DNA of 64,000 bases from Paenibacillus rigui (GTDB taxonomy: Bacteria > Bacillota > Bacilli > Paenibacillales > NBRC-103111), in contig NZ_NMQW01000023.1 in assembly GCF_002234615.1 (NCBI RefSeq), positions 124,001 to 188,000 of the forward strand, in the 5' to 3' direction. The notes under the pieces are model-generated. The model had not been told where the DNA came from, did no database searches, and saw nothing but the letters and a program-made list of their open reading frames with translations. This document shows, piece by piece, positions 51,322 to 59,695 of the stretch (within the stretch, counting starts at the first letter, position 1; the number at the start of each line of letters is the position of its first letter). The position numbers and the translations under genes were made by a program.

Positions 51322-51434
51322 TTACATTTTCAGGGAACATTACATCGGAGCAGTGTGCGCATATGTCCCAGGCGCTTGAAAAAGTGGTCGGGTATGTGAA
51401 ATAAAGATGCCAATAGGAGAGGATAGTCGAAATT

Positions 51435-52637
51435 ATGATCTTGGAAAGTATGGGGTACGCGCTCGGGATTTTGATGCTGGTTGTCATCCTGCTGGATGTG
51501 ATTCCCCAGTTGGCGGACTGGGTAGGACGGATTCATATTGGCCGATTCGATAACGAAGCGTCATGGAATGAGGCGATCACGGATCGAGGCATTCAATGGC
51601 TGAGGCATACGCCCAAAATCAAAGTAACGGACAACACCAGATTCGTCGTTATCGATATACTGAAGGGAAACTATACGAAGGCAGCGATCCAGCATTGGCA
51701 GGAGGCTTCTTTACTGCTGGGCATGGCCGAATATTTGCGGCACCATGACGACCCGCGGGCCAAGCAGCAAATTCGCGGTTATGTAAGCAAAACATTCGAT
51801 GCCAACGGCGGGTGGGTATCCCGTCCCGAGCATATCGACGGTGCTATTTTGGCCTATGCGTTGATGAAGCTGGACTTCCTGGATCCGGATCATTATAAAC
51901 CGGCACTGGATGCCACGTGGGAAATGATCCAGGAGCATATCGGCCAAGACGGGACGGTCGAATACAGGAAGTATATGAAGAGCTACAGGTATGTGGATAC
52001 GATCGGGTTCATCTGCCCTTTTCTAGTGGCATACGGCCTTCGTTACGGCAAAGAGGAGTGCATTGAGCTGGCTGTCAAGCAGATCAAGGAGTACGAACGC
52101 TACGGTCTGCTGGAGCAGCACGACCTGCCGTGCCACGTCTACAAGCTCGACAATAAGGCTCCCCTCGGCTTATATGGGTGGGGAAGAGGGCTGGGATGGT
52201 TCGCAATCGGCCTGATTGATGCCTGGAACGAGCTGCCGCAAGCGCATAAGCATAAGTCCGGGCTGGAGGAAATTGTACGCAAATTCGCCAAGGCGGCCAT
52301 ACGTTTTCAGCAGAGCGGCGGGCACTGGAACTGGACGGTTACCCGGGGGGAGACGAGACCGGACTCCTCGGCCACAGCTACGTTAGGCTGGTTTCTGCTG
52401 CATGCCGCACGGATCGACTCGATATCGGAGGAATGCATGGCATCTGCGTACCAAGCGATCCGCTACTTAATGAAGGTGACCCGAAGGAACGGAGCCGTCG
52501 ATTTTTCCCAAGGGGATACGAAGGATATTGGTGTATATTCAACGCTGTTCAATATCCTGCCCTTCACGCAAGGGTTCTGCATCCGGTGCATCCATGCGTA
52601 CCGGCATCAAGCGGCAGCGTACAAGAAGACAGCTTAG
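51435..52637 (+). CDS. GH88/GH105-like unsaturated glycosyl hydrolase, membrane-anchored
   Basis: A 400-residue protein. A hydrophobic N-terminal segment (GYALGILMLVVILLDVI) anchors it. The rest is an alpha/alpha-barrel of the GH88/GH105 type: HIDGAILAYALMKLDF, YVDTIGFICPFLVAYGL, YGWGRGLGWFAIGLIDAWNEL and SSATATLGWFLLHAARI. Relatives remove 4,5-unsaturated uronic acids from chain ends made by lyases. Inside an EPS operon it may trim or remodel the polymer, implying a uronic acid in the repeat; this is inference. Its length is close to the catalytic domain plus anchor. Confidence 0.8.
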   Translation: MILESMGYALGILMLVVILLDVIPQLADWVGRIHIGRFDNEASWNEAITDRGIQWLRHTPKIKVTDNTRFVVIDILKGNYTKAAIQHWQEASLLLGMAEYLRHHDDPRAKQQIRGYVSKTFDANGGWVSRPEHIDGAILAYALMKLDFLDPDHYKPALDATWEMIQEHIGQDGTVEYRKYMKSYRYVDTIGFICPFLVAYGLRYGKEECIELAVKQIKEYERYGLLEQHDLPCHVYKLDNKAPLGLYGWGRGLGWFAIGLIDAWNELPQAHKHKSGLEEIVRKFAKAAIRFQQSGGHWNWTVTRGETRPDSSATATLGWFLLHAARIDSISEECMASAYQAIRYLMKVTRRNGAVDFSQGDTKDIGVYSTLFNILPFTQGFCIRCIHAYRHQAAAYKKTA

Positions 52638-52655
52638 CGGAGGCGGAGGCAGGCC

Positions 52656-54215
52656 ATGAGAACCAAGCATTCCATCATCAACATTTCGGTTGGACTGGGC
52701 AACCAGCTCATTATTACGCTGCTGAGCTTTTTCTCGCGGACCGTATTCATTCAGACGCTGGGCATCGAATATTTAGGGGTCAACGGGCTATTCACGAACA
52801 TTCTCGCCATGCTGTCCCTTGCCGAAGCGGGGATTGGCTCCAGCATTATCTACAATTTGTATAAGCCTGTAGCGGAGCAGGATAAAGAAAAGATTCTGAT
52901 GCTCATGAAGCTGTATAAAAAGGCGTATCTCGTCATAGCCTTAATTGTGCTGCTGCTGGGGCTTTCCGTGATGCCTTTTCTGAATCATGTTGTAAAGGAT
53001 ACGACGGTGGAGCACCTTCACCTGATTTATCTTGTTTTTCTGATCAACACGGTAACGCCGTATTTTTTCCAGCATAAAAGCTCGTTCCTGAACGTTTCGC
53101 AGAAAGGCTATATCATCACCGGGGTGTTCTCGGTTTCGTCCATTTTGTCGATGTGCCTGAAAATCGCGATTTTGTATGCTACGCAAAATTATATTTTATA
53201 TTTGATTATTGACAGCTTCATCACGATAGCGAACAGTGTTATTTTGTCCTTCATCGTTGACCGGATGTACCCTTTTCTTAAGGAAAAGGTGACGGCCGCC
53301 CTGGATGCCGCAACCAAAAGCAACATCATCAAGAACGTCAAAGCGATCGTATTGCAAAATGTAGGCACCTACCTTATTTTCGGTACCGACAATATTATTA
53401 TTTCGACCTATGTCAGCATAGCGGCCGTCGGCTTGTATTCGAATTACAATATGCTGATCGATATTTGCAGGACGTTTATCAATCAAGTGTTTAACAACAT
53501 CTATCACAGCGTGGGCAACCTGGTAGCGAAGGAGAGCAAGGACAAAATCTACAGCGTGTACAAAGTGACCTTATTTCTCAACTTTTGGCTGTACTCCTTT
53601 TGCTCCATCTGCTTGTACATTCTTATTGAGCCCTTTATTACGCTGTGGCTCGGACCGCAATTTTTGATGGAGCCGATCGTGCTGATTGTATTAGCCGTCA
53701 CCTTTTATGAGCGGGGCATGCGTAATTCGATCAGTACGGTCAAAACGACTGCAGGTATATTTCACGAAGACCGGTATGTTCCGCTTGTCCAGGCTGCCAT
53801 CAATCTTGTATTCTCGATTGTTCTTGTGCAGCACATCGGGATTGTGGGCGTGTTTCTGGGAACGTTAATCAGCGCCTTGGCTATGCCGTTCTGGACGACG
53901 CCGTATCTGGTGTATAAGCATGTATTCCAGAAGCCCTTGCGGCATTACTACACCCGCTATTTGTATTACACTGCCGTTGCGGCGGGAGCTTGTATCGGAA
54001 CGAGCGTATTATGCAGTCTCATTCCGGCGGTCACGGTATGGGGCCTTGCCGGCAGAGGTCTGGTTGCCCTGGTTGTGCCGAATGTCGTGTATGCCGTGTT
54101 ATTTTATAAGACGGACGAATTCAAGTACCTTCTCGGGATCGCTGTGCAGCTTGCCGGCGGTTTGCTGAAGCGGTTCAGAAGAGTGGCCGAAAGGGACGTT
54201 TCTTCGGTAGAATAA
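52656..54215 (+). CDS. Wzx-type polysaccharide flippase
   Basis: A 519-residue membrane protein with about 12-14 membrane segments, of the MOP/PST flippase superfamily. The opening KHSIINISVGLGNQLIITLLSFFSRTVFI and LGIEYLGVNGLFTNIL are typical, and a Wzx C-terminal region follows (YILIEPFITLWLGPQFLM). It flips lipid-linked EPS repeat units across the membrane. It is the only flippase seen, and the only polymerase is in the next operon (61805), so both operons probably build one polymer. GGAGGC precedes the ATG. Confidence 0.9.
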   Translation: MRTKHSIINISVGLGNQLIITLLSFFSRTVFIQTLGIEYLGVNGLFTNILAMLSLAEAGIGSSIIYNLYKPVAEQDKEKILMLMKLYKKAYLVIALIVLLLGLSVMPFLNHVVKDTTVEHLHLIYLVFLINTVTPYFFQHKSSFLNVSQKGYIITGVFSVSSILSMCLKIAILYATQNYILYLIIDSFITIANSVILSFIVDRMYPFLKEKVTAALDAATKSNIIKNVKAIVLQNVGTYLIFGTDNIIISTYVSIAAVGLYSNYNMLIDICRTFINQVFNNIYHSVGNLVAKESKDKIYSVYKVTLFLNFWLYSFCSICLYILIEPFITLWLGPQFLMEPIVLIVLAVTFYERGMRNSISTVKTTAGIFHEDRYVPLVQAAINLVFSIVLVQHIGIVGVFLGTLISALAMPFWTTPYLVYKHVFQKPLRHYYTRYLYYTAVAAGACIGTSVLCSLIPAVTVWGLAGRGLVALVVPNVVYAVLFYKTDEFKYLLGIAVQLAGGLLKRFRRVAERDVSSVE

Positions 54216-54266
54216 GGCCTCAGACGCATACGACAATCGAATTCCAAGGAAACTAGGTATTTAGTA

Positions 54267-54295
54267 TTGACACATTCTTTATAAAGAACTACAAT
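54267..54295 (+). promoter_or_regulatory. EPS operon 2 promoter with SinR-type operator in spacer
   Basis: TTGACA (54267-54272) and TACAAT (54290-54295) are 17 bp apart, with ATTCTTT-AT-AAAGAAC (54274-54289) filling the spacer. The layout is the same as at 44663-44691. Confidence 0.85.
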
Positions 54296-54340
54296 AAAAA
54301 CAAGAGGTGAGAAAAACGCCTATTATTTTTTTGTTTACAT

Positions 54341-54356
54341 GTTCTTTATAAAGAAC
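54341..54356. promoter_or_regulatory. Perfect SinR-type palindrome
   Basis: GTTCTTT-AT-AAAGAAC is fully palindromic. TTTACA precedes it as a -35-like box, but no -10 follows at 17 bp. Confidence 0.8.
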
Positions 54357-54502
54357 GTCCGGGTGAGAAATCACCAAAATTCGCACGATTCTCCATGATT
54401 TTGCCCCTTAGAGCTCACTTGATGACCCCAATCGTATGTTCCAAGCGAAAGTTGAACTCACGTACCTATTTTGTCGCATGAACAAATTTTTTTTGCATAA
54501 AC

Positions 54503-54518
54503 GTTCTTAATAAAGAAC
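54503..54518. promoter_or_regulatory. SinR-type operator, distal leader site
   Basis: GTTCTTA-AT-AAAGAAC is identical to the site at 37634-37649 in the lasso promoter. Confidence 0.75.
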
Positions 54519-54592
54519 CTTAAGACTGCATATATTGTTGAACGAGAGTTCCGGTGATGTCTCCTGGCCGTTATCAAGGGAGGCACTCGACC

Positions 54593-54718
54593 ATGCTGTG
54601 GGTTGAAAAAGACCTTAGACGCGAGTCGTCAAAGGTGTGGTGTGAGGAGGGGTTCGATGCCCTTAACACATTAAAGTGTTTAATTATATGGTCTTTGCTG
54701 CAAAGGCCTTATACTTAA
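54593..54718 (+). CDS. Possible 41-residue leader ORF
   Basis: ATG at 54593 follows GGGAGG by 9 nt and opens 41 codons, basic and acidic first, then hydrophobic (LIIWSLLQRPYT). It ends 26 bp before the next gene. It could be a small protein or a translated leader that influences expression of the operon. There is no recognised family, so confidence is low. Confidence 0.35.
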   Translation: MLWVEKDLRRESSKVWCEEGFDALNTLKCLIIWSLLQRPYT

Positions 54719-54744
54719 GAACTTTATTGAGAGGGTGAATGTTT

Positions 54745-56577
54745 TTGTCATACCGTCAAAGGTTATCCATACTCATTATGGCTGATTCATGCATTGTATT
54801 GACCTCCATTTTCTTCAGCAGGTTTTTGTTAAGTGCCGATCTCCACGTGATTACTTTTCCGTTGGTCGTCAGTTCTATTACTTTGCTGCTCAGTCATCAC
54901 GCGTTTTCGATGATTTACAAGCTGTACCGCAAAGCGTGGGAATACGCCAGTATCGGGGAGCTTCTGTTTATTCTCAAAGCGGTGACGTTCTCCATTGCTG
55001 CGGCAGCCGTTATGCAGGAGATCATTGTTCAAGATATTTACTTCAGGCTTCTTGCGGTCACCTGGATGCTTCACATGCTGCTGATCGGCGGTTCCCGCTT
55101 TTGCTGGAGGCTTCTGAGGGATACGTACATCAGGAAGGCCGACCATAAGAAACGGACCTTGATCATCGGTGCCGGCTCGGCAGGAACCATGGTGGTCCGG
55201 CAGCTGAGCAAGAACAACGACGCGGAATTGCTGCCCGTTGCTTTCATTGACGATAACGTCAAAAAGCAGCATTTGGACATTTTGGGCCTGCCCGTTATCG
55301 GAGGCATCGACAAGCTGCAATGGGCTGTGGAGGAATATAACATTGACTATATCGTCATCGCCATACCTTCCCTCGGCAAGAAAGAGCTCAACACGATATT
55401 CCAGGAATGCGCCAAGACGAAGGTCAAAACGAAAATATTGCCGATGCTCGAGGACCTTGTGACAGGGAAGCTGTCGGTAAATCAATTCCGCGATGTGCAG
55501 GTGGAGGATTTATTGGGCAGGGAGCCGGTGGAGCTGGACATTGAAAGCATCTCGGGCTACATCTCGCAAAAGGTGGTCTTGGTCACCGGTGCCGGCGGCT
55601 CGATCGGCTCGGAAATATGCCGTCAGGTGGCGAAGTTCGCGCCTCTGAAATTGATTTTGCTTGGGCATGGGGAGAACAGCATCTATTCCATCGAAATGGA
55701 ATTGAGAGATACTTACGGGCATATGCCTATGGAGCTGATTACCGAGATTGCAGATATCCAGGACGGAACCAAAATCAATGCGATTATGAACCGTCATCGT
55801 CCGGCTGTCGTCTATCATGCCGCTGCACATAAGCATGTGCCTCTGATGGAGCGCAACCCGGAGGAGGCCGTCAAAAATAACGTCATCGGCACGATGAATG
55901 TAGCCAGGGCGGCGAGCAAGTACGGCGTCGATACGTTCGTCATGATCTCGACGGATAAGGCGGTCAACCCGACCAGCGTCATGGGGGCGACCAAGCGGCT
56001 GGCCGAGATGATCATTCAGGATATGGACCGGAACAGCGATACGAAGTTCGTAGCGGTCCGTTTCGGCAATGTGCTCGGCAGCCGGGGCAGCGTTATTCCG
56101 CGGTTCAAGCAGCAGATTGAGAAGGGCGGCCCGGTGTCCGTTACGCATCCGGAGATGATTCGGTACTTTATGACGATACCGGAGGCCTCCCGCTTGGTCA
56201 TTCAAGCCGGTTCTCTGGCCAGAGGTGGGGAAATCTTCGTGCTGGACATGGGTGAGCCGGTGAAAATCGTTGACCTGGCCCGAAATTTAATTAGGCTGTC
56301 CGGCCATTCTATTGAAGATATCGGTATTGAATTTACCGGCATGCGGCCAGGGGAGAAGCTGTTCGAGGAGCTGCTCAAGGCGAACGAGGTGAATGAACAG
56401 CAGGTCTATCCGAAAATTTATATCGGCAAGACGGCAGACTTATACATGGAAGAAATCAAAAAAATGATATCCATTTACGCCACACTGGATAGGGCGAGCT
56501 TGAGGGAGCAGCTGTTGAATTTGGCTAACAGCAACCATGTCATCCCGATGTCCAAAAAATTGATTTCAATTGGTTAA
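54745..56577 (+). CDS. CapD/EpsC-type UDP-sugar dehydratase/epimerase
   Basis: A 610-residue membrane enzyme. Four N-terminal membrane segments lead to two Rossmann domains. The first is CoA-binding-like with IIGAGSAGTMVVRQL, and the catalytic SDR domain has VLVTGAGGSIGSEICRQ, AAAHKHVPLME and the active-site STDKAVNPTSVMGATKR. EpsC-like enzymes make UDP-2-acetamido-4-keto-6-deoxyhexose for EPS. I prefer the TTG at 54745, 6 nt after AGAGGGTGA; the ATG at 54739 is directly adjacent to that site. It opens EPS operon 2. Confidence 0.92.
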   Translation: MSYRQRLSILIMADSCIVLTSIFFSRFLLSADLHVITFPLVVSSITLLLSHHAFSMIYKLYRKAWEYASIGELLFILKAVTFSIAAAAVMQEIIVQDIYFRLLAVTWMLHMLLIGGSRFCWRLLRDTYIRKADHKKRTLIIGAGSAGTMVVRQLSKNNDAELLPVAFIDDNVKKQHLDILGLPVIGGIDKLQWAVEEYNIDYIVIAIPSLGKKELNTIFQECAKTKVKTKILPMLEDLVTGKLSVNQFRDVQVEDLLGREPVELDIESISGYISQKVVLVTGAGGSIGSEICRQVAKFAPLKLILLGHGENSIYSIEMELRDTYGHMPMELITEIADIQDGTKINAIMNRHRPAVVYHAAAHKHVPLMERNPEEAVKNNVIGTMNVARAASKYGVDTFVMISTDKAVNPTSVMGATKRLAEMIIQDMDRNSDTKFVAVRFGNVLGSRGSVIPRFKQQIEKGGPVSVTHPEMIRYFMTIPEASRLVIQAGSLARGGEIFVLDMGEPVKIVDLARNLIRLSGHSIEDIGIEFTGMRPGEKLFEELLKANEVNEQQVYPKIYIGKTADLYMEEIKKMISIYATLDRASLREQLLNLANSNHVIPMSKKLISIG

Positions 56578-56595
56578 AAAGGAGTGTAATACACG

Positions 56596-57474
56596 ATGAA
56601 AGTAAGAAAAGCAATTATTCCGGCGGCGGGACTCGGAACCCGGTTCCTTCCTGCAACCAAGGCAATGCCTAAAGAGATGCTGCCCATCGTAGACAAGCCG
56701 ACCATTCAATATATTGTTGAGGAAGCGATTGAGTCCGGGATTGAAGATATTATTATTGTTACAGGTAAGGGCAAGCGGGCGATTGAGGACCATTTCGACA
56801 GCTCCTTTGAGCTGGAGCAGAACCTGATGGAGAAGCAAAAGTTCGACCTGCTCAGCGAGGTTCAAAAATCGTCGAACATGGTGGACATTCACTATATTCG
56901 GCAAAAGGAACCGAAGGGCCTGGGGCACGCGATCTGGTGCGCGCGCAATTTTATCGGCGATGAGCCCTTTGCCGTGCTGCTGGGCGATGATATTGTCCGG
57001 GCCGAGAAGCCGTGCCTGAAGCAAATGATCGAGCAGTTTGAGCGCTATAGCTCTTCAATTATCGGAGTGCAGCACGTCTCGGACGACGATGTGTCCCGAT
57101 ACGGGATTGTCGACGGTGTCGGGCTGGGCGAGCGTCTATACAGCATCAACCACTTGGTGGAGAAGCCGAAGAAGGAAGAGGCTCCTTCGAACCTTGCGAT
57201 ACTCGGACGGTATATTTTGACGCCGCGGATTTTTGAGATCCTGGGGAATCAGAGGCCTGGAGCAGGCGGTGAAATTCAGCTGACCGACGGAATCGAGGAG
57301 CTGAACCGGCATGAAGCGGTCTACGCCTATGACTTTGAAGGGATCCGTTATGACGTCGGCGAGAAAATGGGCTTTATCCAAACGACTATCGAATATGCGC
57401 TGCAGCGGGAGGATTTAAGATACGGGCTGCTGCATTATCTCTCCAGGCTTATGGAGAAAGAGTTAATTAAGTAG
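56596..57474 (+). CDS. galU: UTP-glucose-1-phosphate uridylyltransferase
   Basis: A 292-residue nucleotidyltransferase making UDP-glucose from UTP and glucose-1-phosphate. [27 protein letters not shown] is the nucleotide-binding signature. [10 protein letters not shown] holds the metal-binding Asp, LVEKPK the sugar-phosphate Lys region, and [12 protein letters not shown] the active-site loop. Length is standard for GalU. It supplies UDP-glucose to the EPS glycosyltransferases and to GalE at the window end. Confidence 0.95.
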   Translation: MKVRKAIIPAAGLGTRFLPATKAMPKEMLPIVDKPTIQYIVEEAIESGIEDIIIVTGKGKRAIEDHFDSSFELEQNLMEKQKFDLLSEVQKSSNMVDIHYIRQKEPKGLGHAIWCARNFIGDEPFAVLLGDDIVRAEKPCLKQMIEQFERYSSSIIGVQHVSDDDVSRYGIVDGVGLGERLYSINHLVEKPKKEEAPSNLAILGRYILTPRIFEILGNQRPGAGGEIQLTDGIEELNRHEAVYAYDFEGIRYDVGEKMGFIQTTIEYALQREDLRYGLLHYLSRLMEKELIK

Positions 57475-57486
57475 GTGGGCGCGCAG

Positions 57487-58653
57487 ATGAAGAAGAAAGT
57501 GCTGTTTTGCGCGACGATGGATGTCCACTTTAAAGCATTCCATCTTCCCTATATGAAATGGTTTCAGGAGCAGGGCTGGGAAGTGCATGTGGCGGCCAAT
57601 GGCACGATGGAGCTGCCTTACGTCGATCAGAGGCATGTGCTGCCGATTCAGAGATCACCCTTCAAATGGTTGAACAAGAAGGCTTATCATGAGCTGAAGT
57701 CGATCATCGAGCACCATGGCTTCGACATGCTCCACTGTCATACGCCGATGGGCGGCGTACTGGCCCGCTTGGCAGCACGCAAAGCGAGGAAGCGCGGGAC
57801 GAAGGTGATCTATACAGCCCACGGCTTTCACTTTTGCAAGGGGGCTCCGCTGTTGAACTGGCTCGTCTATTACCCGATCGAGAAGCTGTTGTCTTATGTG
57901 ACCCATTGTCTGATTACAATTAACGAGGAAGACTATAAGCTCGCGGTGCGCCGGCGATTCCGGTCCGAACGCATTGAACGGGTTCATGGCGTCGGTGTGG
58001 ATACAGAACGTTTCAAACCGCTGCCGGAGTCGGCCAAATATGAAGAGCGAAATCGTCTGGGCTACAAGTCGGATGATTTTTTGATGTTTTATGCGGCGGA
58101 ATTCAACAGGAATAAAAACCAGCAGCTGCTGATTCATGCGCTTGCCCTGATAAAGGATGAGGTCCCGCAGGCGAAGCTGCTGCTGGCTGGAGCCGGTCCC
58201 TTACAGCAAAGCTGCCGTGAGCTGGCCGTAAGCTTGGGGGTCGGGAGCATGGTGGAGTTCCTCGGCTACCGCAACGATATCGACAGGCTGCTGCCCTTGT
58301 GCGATATCGCGGTGTCGACCAGTCTGCGTGAAGGACTCCCGGTCAACATTATGGAGGCAATGGCATGCGGCCTGCCCGTTGTGGCAACGGAGAATCGAGG
58401 CCATTCCGAGCTGATCAAGCATCAGGTGAACGGTTATGTCATTCAAGGACTCGATACCGGGAACTTTGCCGCAAGGCTGCGGGAGCTAGCCCAGTCCCAA
58501 AGGCTGCGTCGGCAACTTGGCTTGGAGAATAGACGGCTGATCACGAAATATTCGCTGGAGCAGGTTGGCCGGGAGCTAACCGGAATTTATACGCACTACT
58601 TATTGGAGGATAAGAATGAAACCGAAAGTAAGTATCGTCGTGCCTATATATAA
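57487..58653 (+). CDS. EpsD-like family 4 glycosyltransferase
   Basis: A 388-residue GT-B enzyme that resembles B. subtilis EpsD. The N-terminal part has VLFCATMDVHFKAFHLPYMKWF and HCHTPMGGVLARLAAR, with VIYTAHGFHFCKGAPLLNWL. The donor domain has EFNRNKNQQLLIHAL and SLREGLPVNIMEAMACGLPVVAT with its Glu pair. The ATG at 57487 follows AGGTGGG; an upstream GTG at 57475 is less likely. It overlaps the next gene by 38 bp. Confidence 0.9.
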   Translation: MKKKVLFCATMDVHFKAFHLPYMKWFQEQGWEVHVAANGTMELPYVDQRHVLPIQRSPFKWLNKKAYHELKSIIEHHGFDMLHCHTPMGGVLARLAARKARKRGTKVIYTAHGFHFCKGAPLLNWLVYYPIEKLLSYVTHCLITINEEDYKLAVRRRFRSERIERVHGVGVDTERFKPLPESAKYEERNRLGYKSDDFLMFYAAEFNRNKNQQLLIHALALIKDEVPQAKLLLAGAGPLQQSCRELAVSLGVGSMVEFLGYRNDIDRLLPLCDIAVSTSLREGLPVNIMEAMACGLPVVATENRGHSELIKHQVNGYVIQGLDTGNFAARLRELAQSQRLRRQLGLENRRLITKYSLEQVGRELTGIYTHYLLEDKNETESKYRRAYI

Positions 58654-59683
58654 TATTGAGGCCTATTTGGGACGGTGTTTGGACAGCTTGCTGCAGCAAA
58701 CGCTCAAGGAGATTGAGGTGATTGCGGTAAATGACGGCTCCACAGACCGTTCCGGCGCTATCCTCGATCAATACGCTGCTCAGGATAAGCGGATTGTAGC
58801 GATTCATCAAGCTAACGGAGGCGTCTCCTCTGCGCGCAATGCTGCACTACGCAGGGTGTCGGGAGACTACATCGGCTTTGTCGATCCGGACGATTGGGTC
58901 GATACCGGCATGTATGAGGCCTTGTATGGGACCGCTGTAAGCGAGCAGGCGGATATCGTGATGTGCACGTATGTCCGCGAGTTTGGCACCCATGCCAAAG
59001 AGAAGAAGTTCGACCTTCCCGAGAAGCTGAGCTACTGTGACGAAGAAGTGCAGACGAAGATGCTGCGTCGTCTCATCGGTCCGCTCCAGGAGGAAATCGC
59101 CAATCCGGAATATTTGGATGCCTGGGGGACGGTGTGGTCCAAGCTGTACAGAGCCGACCTGATCCTTGAGCATCAGCTGGAGTTTATGGACCTTCAGGTG
59201 GTTGGAACGAACGAGGATTCCTTATTTAATGTTCATGCTTTTTATCATACGCGCAAGTTTGTGATGCTCAATAAGCCTTATTACCATTACTGGCGGGCTC
59301 ATGCGGCGTCCGTCACCTCGGGCTACAAGCCGGACCTGAAGGAGAAGTGGTTTCGGCTGTATGGATTTATGGAGCGGTTTTTGCAGGAGCGGGAGCTGTC
59401 AGACGACTACTATAAGGCGCTGAATAACCGGATTTGCTTAAATACGCTGGGGCTTGGCCTCAATACAATCAGCATCAGCAATCACGCATCGGTTCCGGCG
59501 AAGCTGCGGAAGCTCAGCGGAATTTTGAACGACCAGCGTATCCGGCATTCCTTCCGGCAGTTTGAGACGGCCTACTGCTCGGCTGTATGGAAGATTTTCT
59601 ACGGCTGCGCGAAGCTCCGATTCGTCGTTGGATTTTATTGCATGCTGCTCGGGATCGAATGGCTAAGAAAGACAGTGAAATAG
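58616..59683 (+). CDS. Family 2 glycosyltransferase
   Basis: A 355-residue GT-A enzyme. KVSIVVPIYNIEAYLGRCLDSLLQQTL and AVNDGSTDRSGAILD build the donor site, and GGVSSARNAALRRVSGDYIGFVDPDDW carries the DxD-like motif. It is close to EPS-type GT2 proteins such as EpsH/EpsJ. GGAGGATAAG precedes the ATG, inside the end of the previous gene. It is related to the GT2 at 46672. Confidence 0.9.
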   Translation: MKPKVSIVVPIYNIEAYLGRCLDSLLQQTLKEIEVIAVNDGSTDRSGAILDQYAAQDKRIVAIHQANGGVSSARNAALRRVSGDYIGFVDPDDWVDTGMYEALYGTAVSEQADIVMCTYVREFGTHAKEKKFDLPEKLSYCDEEVQTKMLRRLIGPLQEEIANPEYLDAWGTVWSKLYRADLILEHQLEFMDLQVVGTNEDSLFNVHAFYHTRKFVMLNKPYYHYWRAHAASVTSGYKPDLKEKWFRLYGFMERFLQERELSDDYYKALNNRICLNTLGLGLNTISISNHASVPAKLRKLSGILNDQRIRHSFRQFETAYCSAVWKIFYGCAKLRFVVGFYCMLLGIEWLRKTVK

Positions 59684-59695
59684 GAGGGATACGTT

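Larger units (their letters stand above)
54216..54744 (+). other. 529-bp leader and control region of EPS operon 2
   Basis: It holds a promoter (54267-54295), three full SinR-type sites and a reverse half-site (GTTCTTA on the minus strand, 54716-54722). It also has a possible 41-codon ORF (54593-54718) and hairpins such as AACAC/GTGTT (54665-54680). Transcripts from the promoter would carry a leader of about 440 nt. Confidence 0.7.

Noticed and set aside
51361-51403. Short frame ending in a taa stop before the GH88/105-like gene
   Set aside because: It may be the tail of a lost gene, but it is too short to assign.
55510-56205. 231-codon antisense ORF in the EpsC-like gene
   Set aside because: It is a shadow of a conserved dehydratase gene, with unusual Arg/His-rich composition.
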